A stretch of 64,000 bases of DNA from the NCBI RefSeq assembly GCF_050633145.1, contig NZ_JBOEFY010000004.1, positions 62,001 to 126,000 on the forward strand, written 5' to 3'. The position numbers were made by a program, and so were the translations under genes. The notes beneath the pieces were generated by a model, which saw nothing but the letters and a program-made list of their open reading frames with translations, made no database searches and had not been told where the DNA came from. Below are positions 7,531 to 16,281 of this stretch, one piece after another. This stretch comes from Kordia sp050633145 (GTDB taxonomy: Bacteria; Bacteroidota; Bacteroidia; Flavobacteriales; Flavobacteriaceae). Position 1 is the stretch's first letter. Each line of letters begins with the position of its first letter.

Positions 7531-9009
7531 ATGAAAAAAATAGGCATTTTTCTAGTAATCGTAATAGTCGTCTTGGCAGCTATTGTATTCTTCTTTCCAC
7601 AAGTTTTATACTCTAGTGCGTTTGGGCAAAGAATTCTAATGAAAATGGAAGGTGAGCAAGTCGCTGAGTTTTATTATAAAGAAAATCAAGTTGACAAAGA
7701 CACCATTTACATGAAAGGAATTATTTATGCTAATACTTTAGAAGATATCAAACAAGCATTCGATGCTAATCCAGAAATTACAACCTTGGTAATGGAGGAA
7801 GTTCCAGGTTCTATAGATGACGAAGTGAATCTTGTTGCTTCTCAAGAGATTCGAAAAAATAATATCAACACGTATATTCCTGAAAATGGAATGGTAGCTT
7901 CTGGTGGAACCGATATGTTTTTAGCAGGAAAAAAACGAGCAGTGCATCCTACTGCAAAATTAGGAGTTCATTCTTGGTCTGGTGGCGATCAAGTAGCTTT
8001 AGATTTCCCAAGAGATCATGAAGAGCATAAAAAATACTTAGCATATTATACTGAAATGAATATTCCGCTAGATTTTTATTGGTATACGCTTGAAGCAGCT
8101 CCTGCTGATAGTATTCATTGGATGACTATAGAGGAAATTGAAAAGTATAATATTGTAACTACCAATCCATATTCGAAACTTTTAGACACACAGAAACAAC
8201 TCGCTTCTGATGCTTTTAAAGGTCGTGGAACTGGAAACAATAAAGAAGCTCAAGATTTAATTACGAGTTATTTTAATGAAATTGGACTTCAAAAACTAAG
8301 AGATAATTATAGTATTCCTTTTACTTTTATAGATGAAAAGACTAAAAAAGAAAGAGAAGGAATCAATATTGTAGGATATGTAAAAGGAAAAACATACCCT
8401 AATAAGTATATCGTAATTGGCGCACATTATGACCATCTAGGAATTGTAAATGATACTATTTACAATGGTGCAGATGATAATGCTTCTGGAACTTCTGCCT
8501 TATTGTTTTTAGCAAATCATTTCTCAAAAAACCAACCTGAACATTCTATTGTTTTTGCTGCTTTTGATGCAGAGGAATTAGGCTTACACGGATCTAAAGC
8601 CTTTGTAAACAAACCTTATATTCCATTAAAAGACATTAAGCTAAATATCAATTTTGATATGATTAGCAGAAATCCAAAAAATGAAATTTATGTAGTTGGC
8701 ACCTATCCTTTTCCTGAGTTTAAAACAACTATTGCTACAGCTGCAAAAAATAGTTCACTCACTGTTTCTTATGGACATGATGATCCTAATGACAAAACAA
8801 AAGACTATTGGATGTATTCTTCTGATAATGGTCCTTTTTTCCAAAAAGAAATTCCAAATATTACATTTAGCGAGGAAGATCATCCTGATTATCATAAAGC
8901 AACAGATGATTACGAAGTAACAAACCCTGATTTTTATATCAATGTGGTAAAGCTTATTAAAGCCTCGATTGAATCAATAGATCAAAAATTCCCAAACTCA
9001 AAATCATGA
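7531..9009 (+). CDS. ClpP/SppA-like domain fused to an M28 family zinc peptidase
   Basis: Predicted exported two-domain protein of 492 aa. A hydrophobic N-terminal segment (about 4-24) is a signal anchor. Residues about 45-195 resemble the ClpP/SppA/NfeD (COG3904-like) serine-peptidase fold, with the putative nucleophile Ser124 in VASGGTD and the following KLGVHSW segment. Residues about 200-490 form an M28 aminopeptidase domain with the zinc ligands visible in GAHYDHLG, NGADDNASG, DAEELG, NFDMIS and the final His in PDYHKATDDYE. It would release amino acids from peptides in the periplasm or at the cell surface. I chose ATG 7531 over an upstream TTG in the same frame. The last four bases (ATGA) overlap the next gene, so it heads a coupled operon of amino acid enzymes. 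Confidence 0.85.
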   Translation: MKKIGIFLVIVIVVLAAIVFFFPQVLYSSAFGQRILMKMEGEQVAEFYYKENQVDKDTIYMKGIIYANTLEDIKQAFDANPEITTLVMEEVPGSIDDEVNLVASQEIRKNNINTYIPENGMVASGGTDMFLAGKKRAVHPTAKLGVHSWSGGDQVALDFPRDHEEHKKYLAYYTEMNIPLDFYWYTLEAAPADSIHWMTIEEIEKYNIVTTNPYSKLLDTQKQLASDAFKGRGTGNNKEAQDLITSYFNEIGLQKLRDNYSIPFTFIDEKTKKEREGINIVGYVKGKTYPNKYIVIGAHYDHLGIVNDTIYNGADDNASGTSALLFLANHFSKNQPEHSIVFAAFDAEELGLHGSKAFVNKPYIPLKDIKLNINFDMISRNPKNEIYVVGTYPFPEFKTTIATAAKNSSLTVSYGHDDPNDKTKDYWMYSSDNGPFFQKEIPNITFSEEDHPDYHKATDDYEVTNPDFYINVVKLIKASIESIDQKFPNSKS

Positions 9010-9974
9010 TCTCTAAAAAAGAAATAGAACATAGATACGAAGTTATCAAAAATGACATCAACAAAACGCCTTTGGTTTTTTCTACTGAATTGAGCAATAT
9101 TTCTGGAGCAAATGTGTACTTAAAAATGGAGAATTTGCAACGTACAGGTTCATTTAAAATTCGTGGTGTTTTAAGCAAGCTCAGCACTATTGATTCAAAA
9201 GAATTCGACAAACCTTTTGTTGCTGCTTCCACTGGGAATCATGCAGCTGCTTTTGGACATGCAGCTAAAAAATACGGTTATAAGGGAATTTTATTTCTCC
9301 CAGAACAGACAAGCGAAGCTAAAGTAAAAGCATTGGACGGTTATCCAATAGAAAAGTTTTTTTACGGTAAAAACAGTATGGAAACAGAAAACAAAGCCAC
9401 TACTCATGCTAAAGAAGTTGGCGGCATTCTGATTCATCCATATAATGATTTAGAGATTATAAAAGGACAAGGAACTATTGGATTAGAAATTCAAGAGCAG
9501 CTTCCAGAGGTTGATACCATTTTAACTCCTATTGGCGGTGGCGGATTAATTTCAGGAATTGCTTCTTATTACGCTGATAACGATTCCGTAAACGTTATAG
9601 GTTGTCAACCAGTTAATGCCGCAGAAATGTATCATTCTGTTCAGAAAGGGACTATTGTTCCTCCAAGTAGTTTAGATACTATTTCTGATGCTTCTGCTGG
9701 CGGAATAGAAACTGACGCTATTACTTTCGATATCTGTAAAAACTTAGTTTCTGACTTTGAACTCACTAAAGAAGAAGATATCAAAAAAGCACTGGCGTTT
9801 ATTGTAAAATATCATCAAACCATTATAGAACCTGCTTGCGCATTAACGGTTTCTCCATTATTGACTTCTAAAAAGTATGCTGGAAAGAATGTCGTTTTAG
9901 TGCTTACAGGAAAAAAAATAAACATCAATTTATTAACGGAAATTCTACAGAAATATGGCAACTATTATTCATAA
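9006..9974 (+). CDS. PLP-dependent threonine/serine dehydratase family enzyme (EutB/BhcB-like)
   Basis: Fold-type II PLP enzyme of 322 aa. The PLP lysine lies in GSFKIRG and the phosphate-binding glycine loop in PIGGGGLISG. The short length without a C-terminal regulatory ACT domain fits catabolic threonine/serine dehydratases, serine racemases and 3-hydroxyaspartate dehydratases rather than IlvA. The next gene is an ornithine cyclodeaminase homologue. This pairing is known from hydroxyectoine use (EutB/EutC) and the beta-hydroxyaspartate cycle (BhcB/BhcD), where the dehydratase product (an imine) is reduced by the partner. It overlaps the peptidase gene by 4 bases and the next gene by 20. 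The substrate is not provable from sequence. Confidence 0.82.
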   Translation: MISKKEIEHRYEVIKNDINKTPLVFSTELSNISGANVYLKMENLQRTGSFKIRGVLSKLSTIDSKEFDKPFVAASTGNHAAAFGHAAKKYGYKGILFLPEQTSEAKVKALDGYPIEKFFYGKNSMETENKATTHAKEVGGILIHPYNDLEIIKGQGTIGLEIQEQLPEVDTILTPIGGGGLISGIASYYADNDSVNVIGCQPVNAAEMYHSVQKGTIVPPSSLDTISDASAGGIETDAITFDICKNLVSDFELTKEEDIKKALAFIVKYHQTIIEPACALTVSPLLTSKKYAGKNVVLVLTGKKININLLTEILQKYGNYYS

Positions 9975-10902
9975 AAAGGAAATAGAACAACTTATACAAA
10001 ACATTGATGTTGTTTCTGCTATGGAAGAAGGTTTTATAGCATATAACAATGGAAATACTGTTGTTCCGCCTGTTGGCGAATTGATTTTTGAGGAACCAAA
10101 AGGAGAAGCACATATTAAATACGGTTATATTAAGAATGATGACTATTATGTGATTAAAGTCGCTTCGGGTTTTTATGATAATCCAAAATTAGGAATTTCA
10201 TCTAGTCAAGGATTGATGTTATTGTTCAGTCAGAAAACTGGGCAACCTGTTGCAATTTTATTAGATGAAGGTTTCCTTACTGATATCCGCACAGCTGCGG
10301 CTGGTGCTTTAGCAGCTAAATATTTTGCACCAAAACAAATTTCAGCTATTGGAATTATTGGTACAGGAATTCAAGCCAAGTTACAATTGCAATATCTTCA
10401 AAAGTATACACCTTGTAAAACCGTTTGGGTTTGGGGAAGAACTCCAGAAAACGCAGCTAAATTCAAATCGGATTTAGGAACTGATTTTGACATTCACATT
10501 GCAAAAACTCCAAAAGAAGTTGCCGCGCATTCCAACTTGATTGTAACCACAACACCTTCAGAAATACCTTTACTCCATGCTGAAGATATTTTAGCTGGAA
10601 CACATATTACTGCTGTTGGTTCTGACACTTCAGATAAGCAAGAACTTTCAAGTGATTTACTCGCTAAGGCAGACATTGTTATTGCAGATAGCATTCCGCA
10701 AAGCAAAAGCAGAGGAGAAATTTATCGCGCTGTAAAAGATGGAAAATTAGCTCCTGAAAAAGTTATAGAACTTGGAAAAGCTATCCAAAATCCTTCTTTA
10801 CAACGAACAAATGAACAACAAATTAGTATTGTAGACTTAACTGGTGTTGCCGTACAAGATATGATGATCGCCAAAGCAATGTACACAAATTTTAAAAACT
10901 AA
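9955..10902 (+). CDS. Ornithine cyclodeaminase / mu-crystallin family NAD(P)-dependent enzyme
   Basis: A 315-aa member of the OCD/mu-crystallin family. Family marks are the N-terminal VVPPVGEL region, the DIRTAAAGALAAKYFAP segment that precedes the Rossmann fold, and the nucleotide-binding loop GIIGTGIQAKLQ (about 140-152). Relatives act as ornithine cyclodeaminase, alanine dehydrogenase, ketimine reductase or iminosuccinate reductase (BhcD). The 20-base overlap with the dehydratase gene suggests tight co-expression, so imine or ketimine reduction downstream of that enzyme is a reasonable inference. It is followed after 7 bases by an aminotransferase. Confidence 0.85.
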   Translation: MATIIHKKEIEQLIQNIDVVSAMEEGFIAYNNGNTVVPPVGELIFEEPKGEAHIKYGYIKNDDYYVIKVASGFYDNPKLGISSSQGLMLLFSQKTGQPVAILLDEGFLTDIRTAAAGALAAKYFAPKQISAIGIIGTGIQAKLQLQYLQKYTPCKTVWVWGRTPENAAKFKSDLGTDFDIHIAKTPKEVAAHSNLIVTTTPSEIPLLHAEDILAGTHITAVGSDTSDKQELSSDLLAKADIVIADSIPQSKSRGEIYRAVKDGKLAPEKVIELGKAIQNPSLQRTNEQQISIVDLTGVAVQDMMIAKAMYTNFKN

Positions 10903-10909
10903 AATTACT

Positions 10910-12028
10910 ATGAATATTCCAATTTTTGAACTAGAAAGAGTACAGTCGTTATTCGAAAACACCGTTGATTATAATTTAACGGAAAGTGGATTCCATCCAT
11001 ATACATTAAACGAATTGTTAGATAAAGAGCAAATAGATACACTTACCAACACTGTTTTAGGCTACGGACAAACCAATGGTTCTATTCCTTTACGAAAAAG
11101 AATAAGTGCTATGTATCATGGCGCAAATGAAGAAAGTGTATTGGTAACGAATGGTTCATCGGAAGCTAATTTTATTGCCTGTCACACACTTTTAGAAAAA
11201 GGAGATGAAGTTGTAATGATGGTTCCAAATTATATGCAAATTTGGGGAATTGCAGAAGAAATGGGTTGTTTTCCAAAAGCATTCCATTTAAGAGAAGACA
11301 ATGAATGGAAACCTGATTTAGCAGAGTTGAAATCGTTGGTTACACCGAAAACAAAAATGATTGCGCTTTGTAATCCTAATAATCCAACAGGTTATACGCT
11401 TACAAATGAAGAAATGCAAGAAATTGTTGCTATCGCTAAAAGTGTTGATGCTTGGGTGTATTGTGATGAAGTATATAGAGGTGCAGAATTGAATGGGAAA
11501 ACGATTGAAAGTTTTGTGGGCATGTATGATAAAGTAATGGTGAATGGCGGATTGTCAAAAGCCTACGCTTTACCAGGATTACGTTTGGGTTGGCTGGTAG
11601 GTCCAGAAAATTTGATTGCTGATACTTGGGCATATCATGATTACACGTCTATTACAGCTGGAATTATGAGTCACTATATCGGAGAAATTGCTTTACGTCC
11701 TGAAAAAAGACAAGAGATTTTAACCCGAAATAGAACAATGCTGAATGAAAACCTGATTGCTGTAAAAGCATGGTTAGATCAATATGGCGATTTGTTTGAA
11801 TATACAGCTCCGAAAGCTGGTGGAATGTTATTTATAAAATATAATTTAGATATCAACTCTACCGAATTGGCAGAATGGCTACGTACAGAAAAGAGCGTAT
11901 TTATTTTGGCTGGAGATTGCTACGGAATGGATCATCATTTTAGAATCGGAATCGGAGAACGCAAAACCTATATTTTAGAAGGTTTGGAACGTGTAAAACA
12001 AGCCTTGAAAGAACGATTTGATTTATAA
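10910..12028 (+). CDS. Class I/II PLP-dependent aminotransferase
   Basis: A fold-type I aminotransferase of 372 aa. It shows NPNNPTGYTLTNEE (substrate and PLP contacts), CDEVYRG (the Asp that binds the PLP pyridine) and the PLP lysine in GGLSKAYALPGLRLGW. The C-terminal FRIGIGERK carries the arginine that usually holds the substrate carboxylate. It belongs to the general aspartate/alanine/capreomycidine-synthase-like branch, and I cannot name the substrate. It starts 7 bases after the OCD-family gene and completes a dehydratase-reductase-transaminase set for amino acids. Confidence 0.85.
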   Translation: MNIPIFELERVQSLFENTVDYNLTESGFHPYTLNELLDKEQIDTLTNTVLGYGQTNGSIPLRKRISAMYHGANEESVLVTNGSSEANFIACHTLLEKGDEVVMMVPNYMQIWGIAEEMGCFPKAFHLREDNEWKPDLAELKSLVTPKTKMIALCNPNNPTGYTLTNEEMQEIVAIAKSVDAWVYCDEVYRGAELNGKTIESFVGMYDKVMVNGGLSKAYALPGLRLGWLVGPENLIADTWAYHDYTSITAGIMSHYIGEIALRPEKRQEILTRNRTMLNENLIAVKAWLDQYGDLFEYTAPKAGGMLFIKYNLDINSTELAEWLRTEKSVFILAGDCYGMDHHFRIGIGERKTYILEGLERVKQALKERFDL

Positions 12029-12034
12029 ATAGTA

Positions 12035-12077
12035 CTACCATAGCATGTTTATTATTCGTAATTTGCAGCTATGGTAG
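12035..12077 (+). promoter_or_regulatory. Inverted repeat that can mask the VOC start codon
   Basis: CTACCATAGC (12035-12044) is a perfect complement to GCTATGGTAG (12068-12077), with a 23-base loop. The second arm contains the ATG of the next gene (12071-12073). In RNA this 10-bp stem would hide the start codon and could regulate translation. Confidence 0.5.
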
Positions 12078-12481
12078 ATTTTAAATTAGACTTTTTAGAT
12101 CATGTAGCAATCCTCGTGAAAGATATGGATGCTTCAGTGGCTTGGTATGAGAAAGTATTAGGATTAAAACGTTATCAACTCGAAAAATGGGGCGACTTTC
12201 CTATTTTTATGTTATCTGGCAAAACAGGAATTGCTTTGTTTCCAGCAAATACTGATGATCCAAAACTTGAAGCGACTTCCAAGAATGTAAAAATTGATCA
12301 TTTTGCATTTCAAGTGAGTAATGAAGCTTTTGCAAAAGCACGAAAACATTATGAGAATTTAGGTCTTGATTACATTTTTAAAGATCATCATTATTTTCAT
12401 TCTATATACACAAAAGATTTAGACGGACATGATGTAGAGTTGACGACATTGGTCGTGGACGAAGATGCGTTTTATGATTAG
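12071..12481 (+). CDS. VOC (glyoxalase/dioxygenase fold) family protein
   Basis: Small vicinal-oxygen-chelate protein of 136 aa with paired beta-alpha-beta-beta-beta modules. LDHVAILVKDMDASVAWYEKVLG opens the first half and KIDHFAFQVSN opens the second. The His in LDHVA, the His in IDHFAF and the Glu in DGHDVELTT are candidate metal ligands. VOC proteins include glyoxalases, dioxygenases and resistance proteins, and this one cannot be assigned. It follows the aminotransferase after 42 bases that form a hairpin over the start codon. Confidence 0.85.
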   Translation: MVDFKLDFLDHVAILVKDMDASVAWYEKVLGLKRYQLEKWGDFPIFMLSGKTGIALFPANTDDPKLEATSKNVKIDHFAFQVSNEAFAKARKHYENLGLDYIFKDHHYFHSIYTKDLDGHDVELTTLVVDEDAFYD

Positions 12482-12573
12482 TAAATAAGCAATATTTTCT
12501 TATTTGACGCACCATTTGTAACATTTTTGACTTATAATACACATATAATTGTATTTTAATCGGAAACCTATAA

Positions 12574-13269
12574 ATGAATCCAAAACTTATCATCATACTG
12601 GCATTTTTAGTGTACCTCTCACCTCTTTTTTATCATTCATATTTGGCTTTCAAAGAATATAAAAAAGACACTAAAAAACCTTTTAGAAGATTAAAGAAGT
12701 TTTTGAAATATACATTTGTCACTCTAGTTTTTCTTGTCGGAATAGTGTTTACATTAAATCACACAAATTACTTGAATTACGAAAGTCCATTAACGTATGA
12801 TAAGATTGATAAGATTACGTTTGAGAATTTTCGTGGTTTGGAGTTTTTCAAAAAAACATTGTATGGCAATAAACAATTCGCTTATGTAGTTACTACTATA
12901 GAGACTGATATCGAAAAAGATTCTGTGAGTATTATTTCGTTATTTCATCCATCGCGATCGTATGTATATAACACGCATTCAAACAGTAAAGAATTGCTCA
13001 CACATGAAAAATATCATATAAAAATTACTGAACTCTACGTTCGAAAAATAAAAGCCAAACTAGTAACTTTGCAAAATCCATCAGAAGAAAATATAGAAGA
13101 TGTGATTTCGCAAATGCTTCAAGCTGAAAACGAATACCAAAGAAAGTATGATTACGATACATTTCACAGCTATGTTTTAAGCGAACAAAAAAGATATCAG
13201 AAAGAGGTTGATAGTTTGTTAGAATCATTGACTAGATTTAAAGAACCAAAAATAAAATTGAATGAATAA
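12574..13269 (+). CDS. Uncharacterised membrane protein, 231 aa
   Basis: Not recognised. Two hydrophobic segments are visible near the N-terminus (about 3-24 and 45-64), with a Lys-rich loop between them. The remaining 165 residues are hydrophilic and would lie on one side of the membrane. The C-terminal third (about 155-225) is Glu/Lys/Gln-rich and probably helical. The last 8 bases overlap the start of the next gene, a lipoprotein, so the two are probably translated together and may form a cell-envelope pair. Confidence 0.75.
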   Translation: MNPKLIIILAFLVYLSPLFYHSYLAFKEYKKDTKKPFRRLKKFLKYTFVTLVFLVGIVFTLNHTNYLNYESPLTYDKIDKITFENFRGLEFFKKTLYGNKQFAYVVTTIETDIEKDSVSIISLFHPSRSYVYNTHSNSKELLTHEKYHIKITELYVRKIKAKLVTLQNPSEENIEDVISQMLQAENEYQRKYDYDTFHSYVLSEQKRYQKEVDSLLESLTRFKEPKIKLNE

Positions 13270-14029
13270 GATTAAGATTTTCTTATGTGCTTTAGCCTGT
13301 ATTACCTTAACAAATTGCGAAACAGAAGAACGTTTTCCTTTGAGTAAACGCTATTGGGACATTAAAGATTATGAAGCAGTTGTGAATGAATTAAAGTTTG
13401 GTTACAAATCAGATGAAAAACTTCCAACATTAGACGATCCTGAAACACGATTGATTGTTGAGAAACTTACGGATAGACAAAATTTTACCGTAGTCTTAGG
13501 AGATAAAGAACTAGGAATAAGCTATAAAAATGAAGCTGCTGAAGCATTTTTTAAGAGCTGGCGACTTTTAAATTCTGTCTATACTGAATTGGATAGAAAA
13601 GATAATTATATCTACGATAAGGAAATGCTTGCGGTATATCATTTTGGATTGGATTTACAACTTCGTTATTTTGAACTCGGAAATGAAGAAATTAGAGTGA
13701 ATTCAGATGACCCAAATTCAGATGAAGTAAAAGCCACAACAGATTCAAACGTTAATATCCTTGTGAAGAATTTCACAAATTACTTGGATTATGTAAATGA
13801 AGAAAAACGATTTTCCGAAAAAGGACAACAAATATATGCCGAAGGAATTAAAACCTATTTTACAAAATTGATTAATCGTTATCCTGAAGCAGATTTTAGT
13901 AATGTTAAAAGAAAAGTTGATTTAATGTTGAAGAAAACAAAAGTTGCTCCTATTAAATCTGAGCTTAGCAATTTAAACGAGCTACTTATTGAAAACATGA
14001 ATCGTAAGAAACAAAAAGAAGTTAACTAA
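13262..14029 (+). CDS. Uncharacterised lipoprotein, 255 aa
   Basis: The signal peptide MNKIKIFLCALACITLTNC ends in a lipobox with Cys19 as the lipidation site. The mature part is hydrophilic, alpha-helical in appearance and rich in Glu, Asp and Lys, with no family I recognise. It overlaps the preceding membrane-protein gene by 8 bases and is followed after 16 bases by an ATP-grasp gene on the same strand. A role in the envelope is likely from the signal alone. Confidence 0.78.
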   Translation: MNKIKIFLCALACITLTNCETEERFPLSKRYWDIKDYEAVVNELKFGYKSDEKLPTLDDPETRLIVEKLTDRQNFTVVLGDKELGISYKNEAAEAFFKSWRLLNSVYTELDRKDNYIYDKEMLAVYHFGLDLQLRYFELGNEEIRVNSDDPNSDEVKATTDSNVNILVKNFTNYLDYVNEEKRFSEKGQQIYAEGIKTYFTKLINRYPEADFSNVKRKVDLMLKKTKVAPIKSELSNLNELLIENMNRKKQKEVN

Positions 14030-14045
14030 TATCGAATTCGTATTT

Positions 14046-14999
14046 ATGCCCACTATTTCCAACAGCAAACGAAATTTAGTTCGTATTGTATATGATATTG
14101 CTAACGATCATGGAATTGATATTGAATCATTTTCGTATGATTGGATATTGAAATTATCTAAGAACGGAATTCATAAACATATTTTTGGCTATAATTTTGA
14201 ACTCAATTCTTCCACGTCAAAAATGATTGCGGGCGATAAAAGTGCTGCTTCCGATTTGTTAGAAGCTGCAAATGTTGCCACCGTAAGTCATCAATTATTT
14301 TTAAATCCAAGCATGGAAAAGTATGTTGGTAGTATTGGAAATTGGCAACATATCTTACAATTTTTCAACGAGAACGATCAACATATTGTGTGCAAACCTG
14401 TAGATGGAACTGGCGGAAATGGTGTGTTTATGGTAAAAACCGTGACGCAACTCGAACAAGCAATTCACACACTTTTCTCAAAACATAGAAGTATTTGTTT
14501 GTCTCCTTTTTATGCTATTAAGAAAGAATACAGAGCTGTCATTTTAGATGGTGAAGTTGAATTGTTGTATCAAAAAAATATTCCTTTTGTAACTGCTGAT
14601 GGTACTGCAACCATTTTAGAATTACTGCAAACTAAATTTTCAGGCGAAACTTTAAACGCTGCGATTACTACTTTTTCTGAGAAAACAACTCGTAATTTTA
14701 GTGACATTCCGCCGAAAGGGGAAATTATAGAAGTCAACTGGAAAAGTAATTTGGGTGAAGGCGCTGAGGCAGAAATTATAGCGAATGAAACCATTTCAGC
14801 ACTTGCAATTAAAGCTGCAAATTCGATTAATATTCGATTCTGTTCGGTAGATATTATTGAAACGACTTCGGGCGAATTTTATGTCTTGGAAATTAATTCG
14901 GGCGTAATGATTGAACACTTTTTAAATAATAGTCCGCAGGAATATGATCGTGTGAAGGCGATTTATGAGAAAGCTGTGTTGCGGATGTTAGAAGTATAA
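14046..14999 (+). CDS. RimK-like ATP-grasp protein
   Basis: ATP-grasp fold protein of 317 aa. The glycine-rich ATP loop is KPVDGTGGNGVF (about 119-130), an EYRAVILDGEVELLYQK segment lies in the middle, and the metal-binding acidic end is VLEINSGVMIEHF. Such proteins join a carboxylate to an amine through an acyl phosphate, as in glutamate ligases, cyanophycin or glutathione synthesis. The partner substrate cannot be read from sequence. The stop codon is directly back-to-back with the stop of the convergent PaaY-like gene. It is a different subfamily from the ATP-grasp protein at 22312-23178. Confidence 0.78.
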   Translation: MPTISNSKRNLVRIVYDIANDHGIDIESFSYDWILKLSKNGIHKHIFGYNFELNSSTSKMIAGDKSAASDLLEAANVATVSHQLFLNPSMEKYVGSIGNWQHILQFFNENDQHIVCKPVDGTGGNGVFMVKTVTQLEQAIHTLFSKHRSICLSPFYAIKKEYRAVILDGEVELLYQKNIPFVTADGTATILELLQTKFSGETLNAAITTFSEKTTRNFSDIPPKGEIIEVNWKSNLGEGAEAEIIANETISALAIKAANSINIRFCSVDIIETTSGEFYVLEINSGVMIEHFLNNSPQEYDRVKAIYEKAVLRMLEV

Positions 15000-15596
15000 T
15001 CATTTCCCCATAAAATCGCGCAAGGTATCATAAAACGCTTCTTGTGTTGGACGTTCTTTTGGAACTTCACGTAACGGTTCTACTTCGCGCAAGGTATCAT
15101 AACAGTCTTTTGGTAATTGTTGATACAACTGTGTTCCTTTGGTTTTCCAAGCAATCATTTCATCGCTCACTTGCTTGATGACTTTTGCAGGATTTCCAAC
15201 CACCAAACTACGTTTCGGAATCACCGTTTTTGCTTTTACAAACGCCATTGCGCCAATAATACTTTCATCGCCAATTTCAGCATCGTCCATAATTACGGTG
15301 TTCATTCCGACAAGGACATTTCTGCCAATATTTGCACCGTGAATAATAGCGCCATGACCAATATGCGCACTTTCTTTCAATACAATTGATTTTCCTGGAA
15401 ACATGTGCACAGTACAATTTTCCTGCACATTTACGCCATCTTCTAAGATGATTTCTCCCCAATCGCCACGAATGGCCGCGCCAGGTCCTATATAGCAATC
15501 TTTCCCAATAATTACATTTCCCGTAACAGCCGCTAACGGATGTACAAAACTACTTTCATGTACAACTGGTATGTATCCTTTGAATTCGTAAATCAT
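15000..15596 (-). CDS. paaY: Gamma-carbonic-anhydrase-like hexapeptide protein (PaaY family)
   Basis: Left-handed beta-helix protein of 198 aa built from hexapeptide repeats (VIIGKDCYIGPGAAIRGDWG, then NVQENCTVHMFPG, HIGHGAIIHGANIG and NVLVGMNTVIMDD). The His residues of HMFPG, HIGHG and IIHG match the zinc ligands of gamma-carbonic anhydrases. PaaY homologues are thioesterases linked to phenylacetate degradation, and the C-terminal WKTKGTQLYQQLPKDC segment matches that group. It is 10 kb from the paa cluster. I chose the start MIYEFKGYIP; a longer frame adds 20 unlikely residues that reach into the upstream gap. Confidence 0.8.
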   Translation of the reverse strand: MIYEFKGYIPVVHESSFVHPLAAVTGNVIIGKDCYIGPGAAIRGDWGEIILEDGVNVQENCTVHMFPGKSIVLKESAHIGHGAIIHGANIGRNVLVGMNTVIMDDAEIGDESIIGAMAFVKAKTVIPKRSLVVGNPAKVIKQVSDEMIAWKTKGTQLYQQLPKDCYDTLREVEPLREVPKERPTQEAFYDTLRDFMGK

Positions 15597-15761
15597 ACTG
15601 ATTAGTATTGAGGTTTTAGCAATGAGTATTGAGACGTAAAGATACTGTATTTTCAAATCATTAAGAGATACGTGTTTTTGTTAAATTTCTACAAATAGCA
15701 CAATTTCATGTAAGTTTTAGAGTTGAATTTACTACTACCTTACTATAAAATTGAAAAAGCT

Positions 15762-16052
15762 ATGAATTACACAACACCATCTTGTATCATCCAAAAAGAA
15801 GATATTCCTACATTAAAATTTTCTAAAACAGAAATTTTAAAAAACCCTAGAAATAGAAATTTAAGATCTTATTATTTGAATCGAGCAACAAAATTAGGAA
15901 ACCTATTAAAAAATAAAGTCACAATTTATTTCAAAGACCATACAAATCAATTGATGCAAGTAAATACTACTATTTGGGCAGTTACTACTGATTTTGTTGT
16001 GTTAAAGCAAGGCATTACCATTCCTAAGAAAAGCATTTTATATATTGATTGA
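15762..16052 (+). CDS. Small conserved flavobacterial protein, 96 aa
   Basis: No known function. The protein is soluble and basic, with an N-terminal half rich in Arg/Asn and a C-terminal beta-rich half (KVTIYFKDHTNQLMQVNTTIW and VVLKQGITIP) of a type I associate with small flavobacterial proteins of unknown role. The ATG at 15762 is preferred to an in-frame TTG at 15723. It is monocistronic, with a repeat-filled gap downstream. Confidence 0.6.
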   Translation: MNYTTPSCIIQKEDIPTLKFSKTEILKNPRNRNLRSYYLNRATKLGNLLKNKVTIYFKDHTNQLMQVNTTIWAVTTDFVVLKQGITIPKKSILYID

Positions 16053-16099
16053 ATTGAAGTGGTAAGTTGTGAGATATTGCTAGTGCTAATTGAGATGCT

Positions 16100-16250
16100 T
16101 GTCATTCCGTACTTGTTGCGGAATCCACTTCATAGCACAATAGATTCCTGCCTACGCAGGAATGACAATTAAATATAAAACGTCAGTTCGAGTGATTTTT
16201 ATGTAGCGAAGCGGAAATAAAAATTGTATCAAGAACTACTTTTAAATTCT
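16100..16250. repeat. Cluster of interspersed repeats
   Basis: Two kinds lie side by side. One is ATTCCTGCCTACGCAGGAATGACA (about 16144-16167), an inverted repeat with a diverged copy upstream. The other is a CGTCAGTTCGAGTGA...TATCAAGAACTACTTT element (about 16181-16242) whose inner arms hold TAGCGAAGCGGA. This makes up most of the 229-base gap 16053-16281. No gene is seen. Confidence 0.7.
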
Positions 16251-16281
16251 AAACTATTCTCATAATGACATTCAAAAGAAT

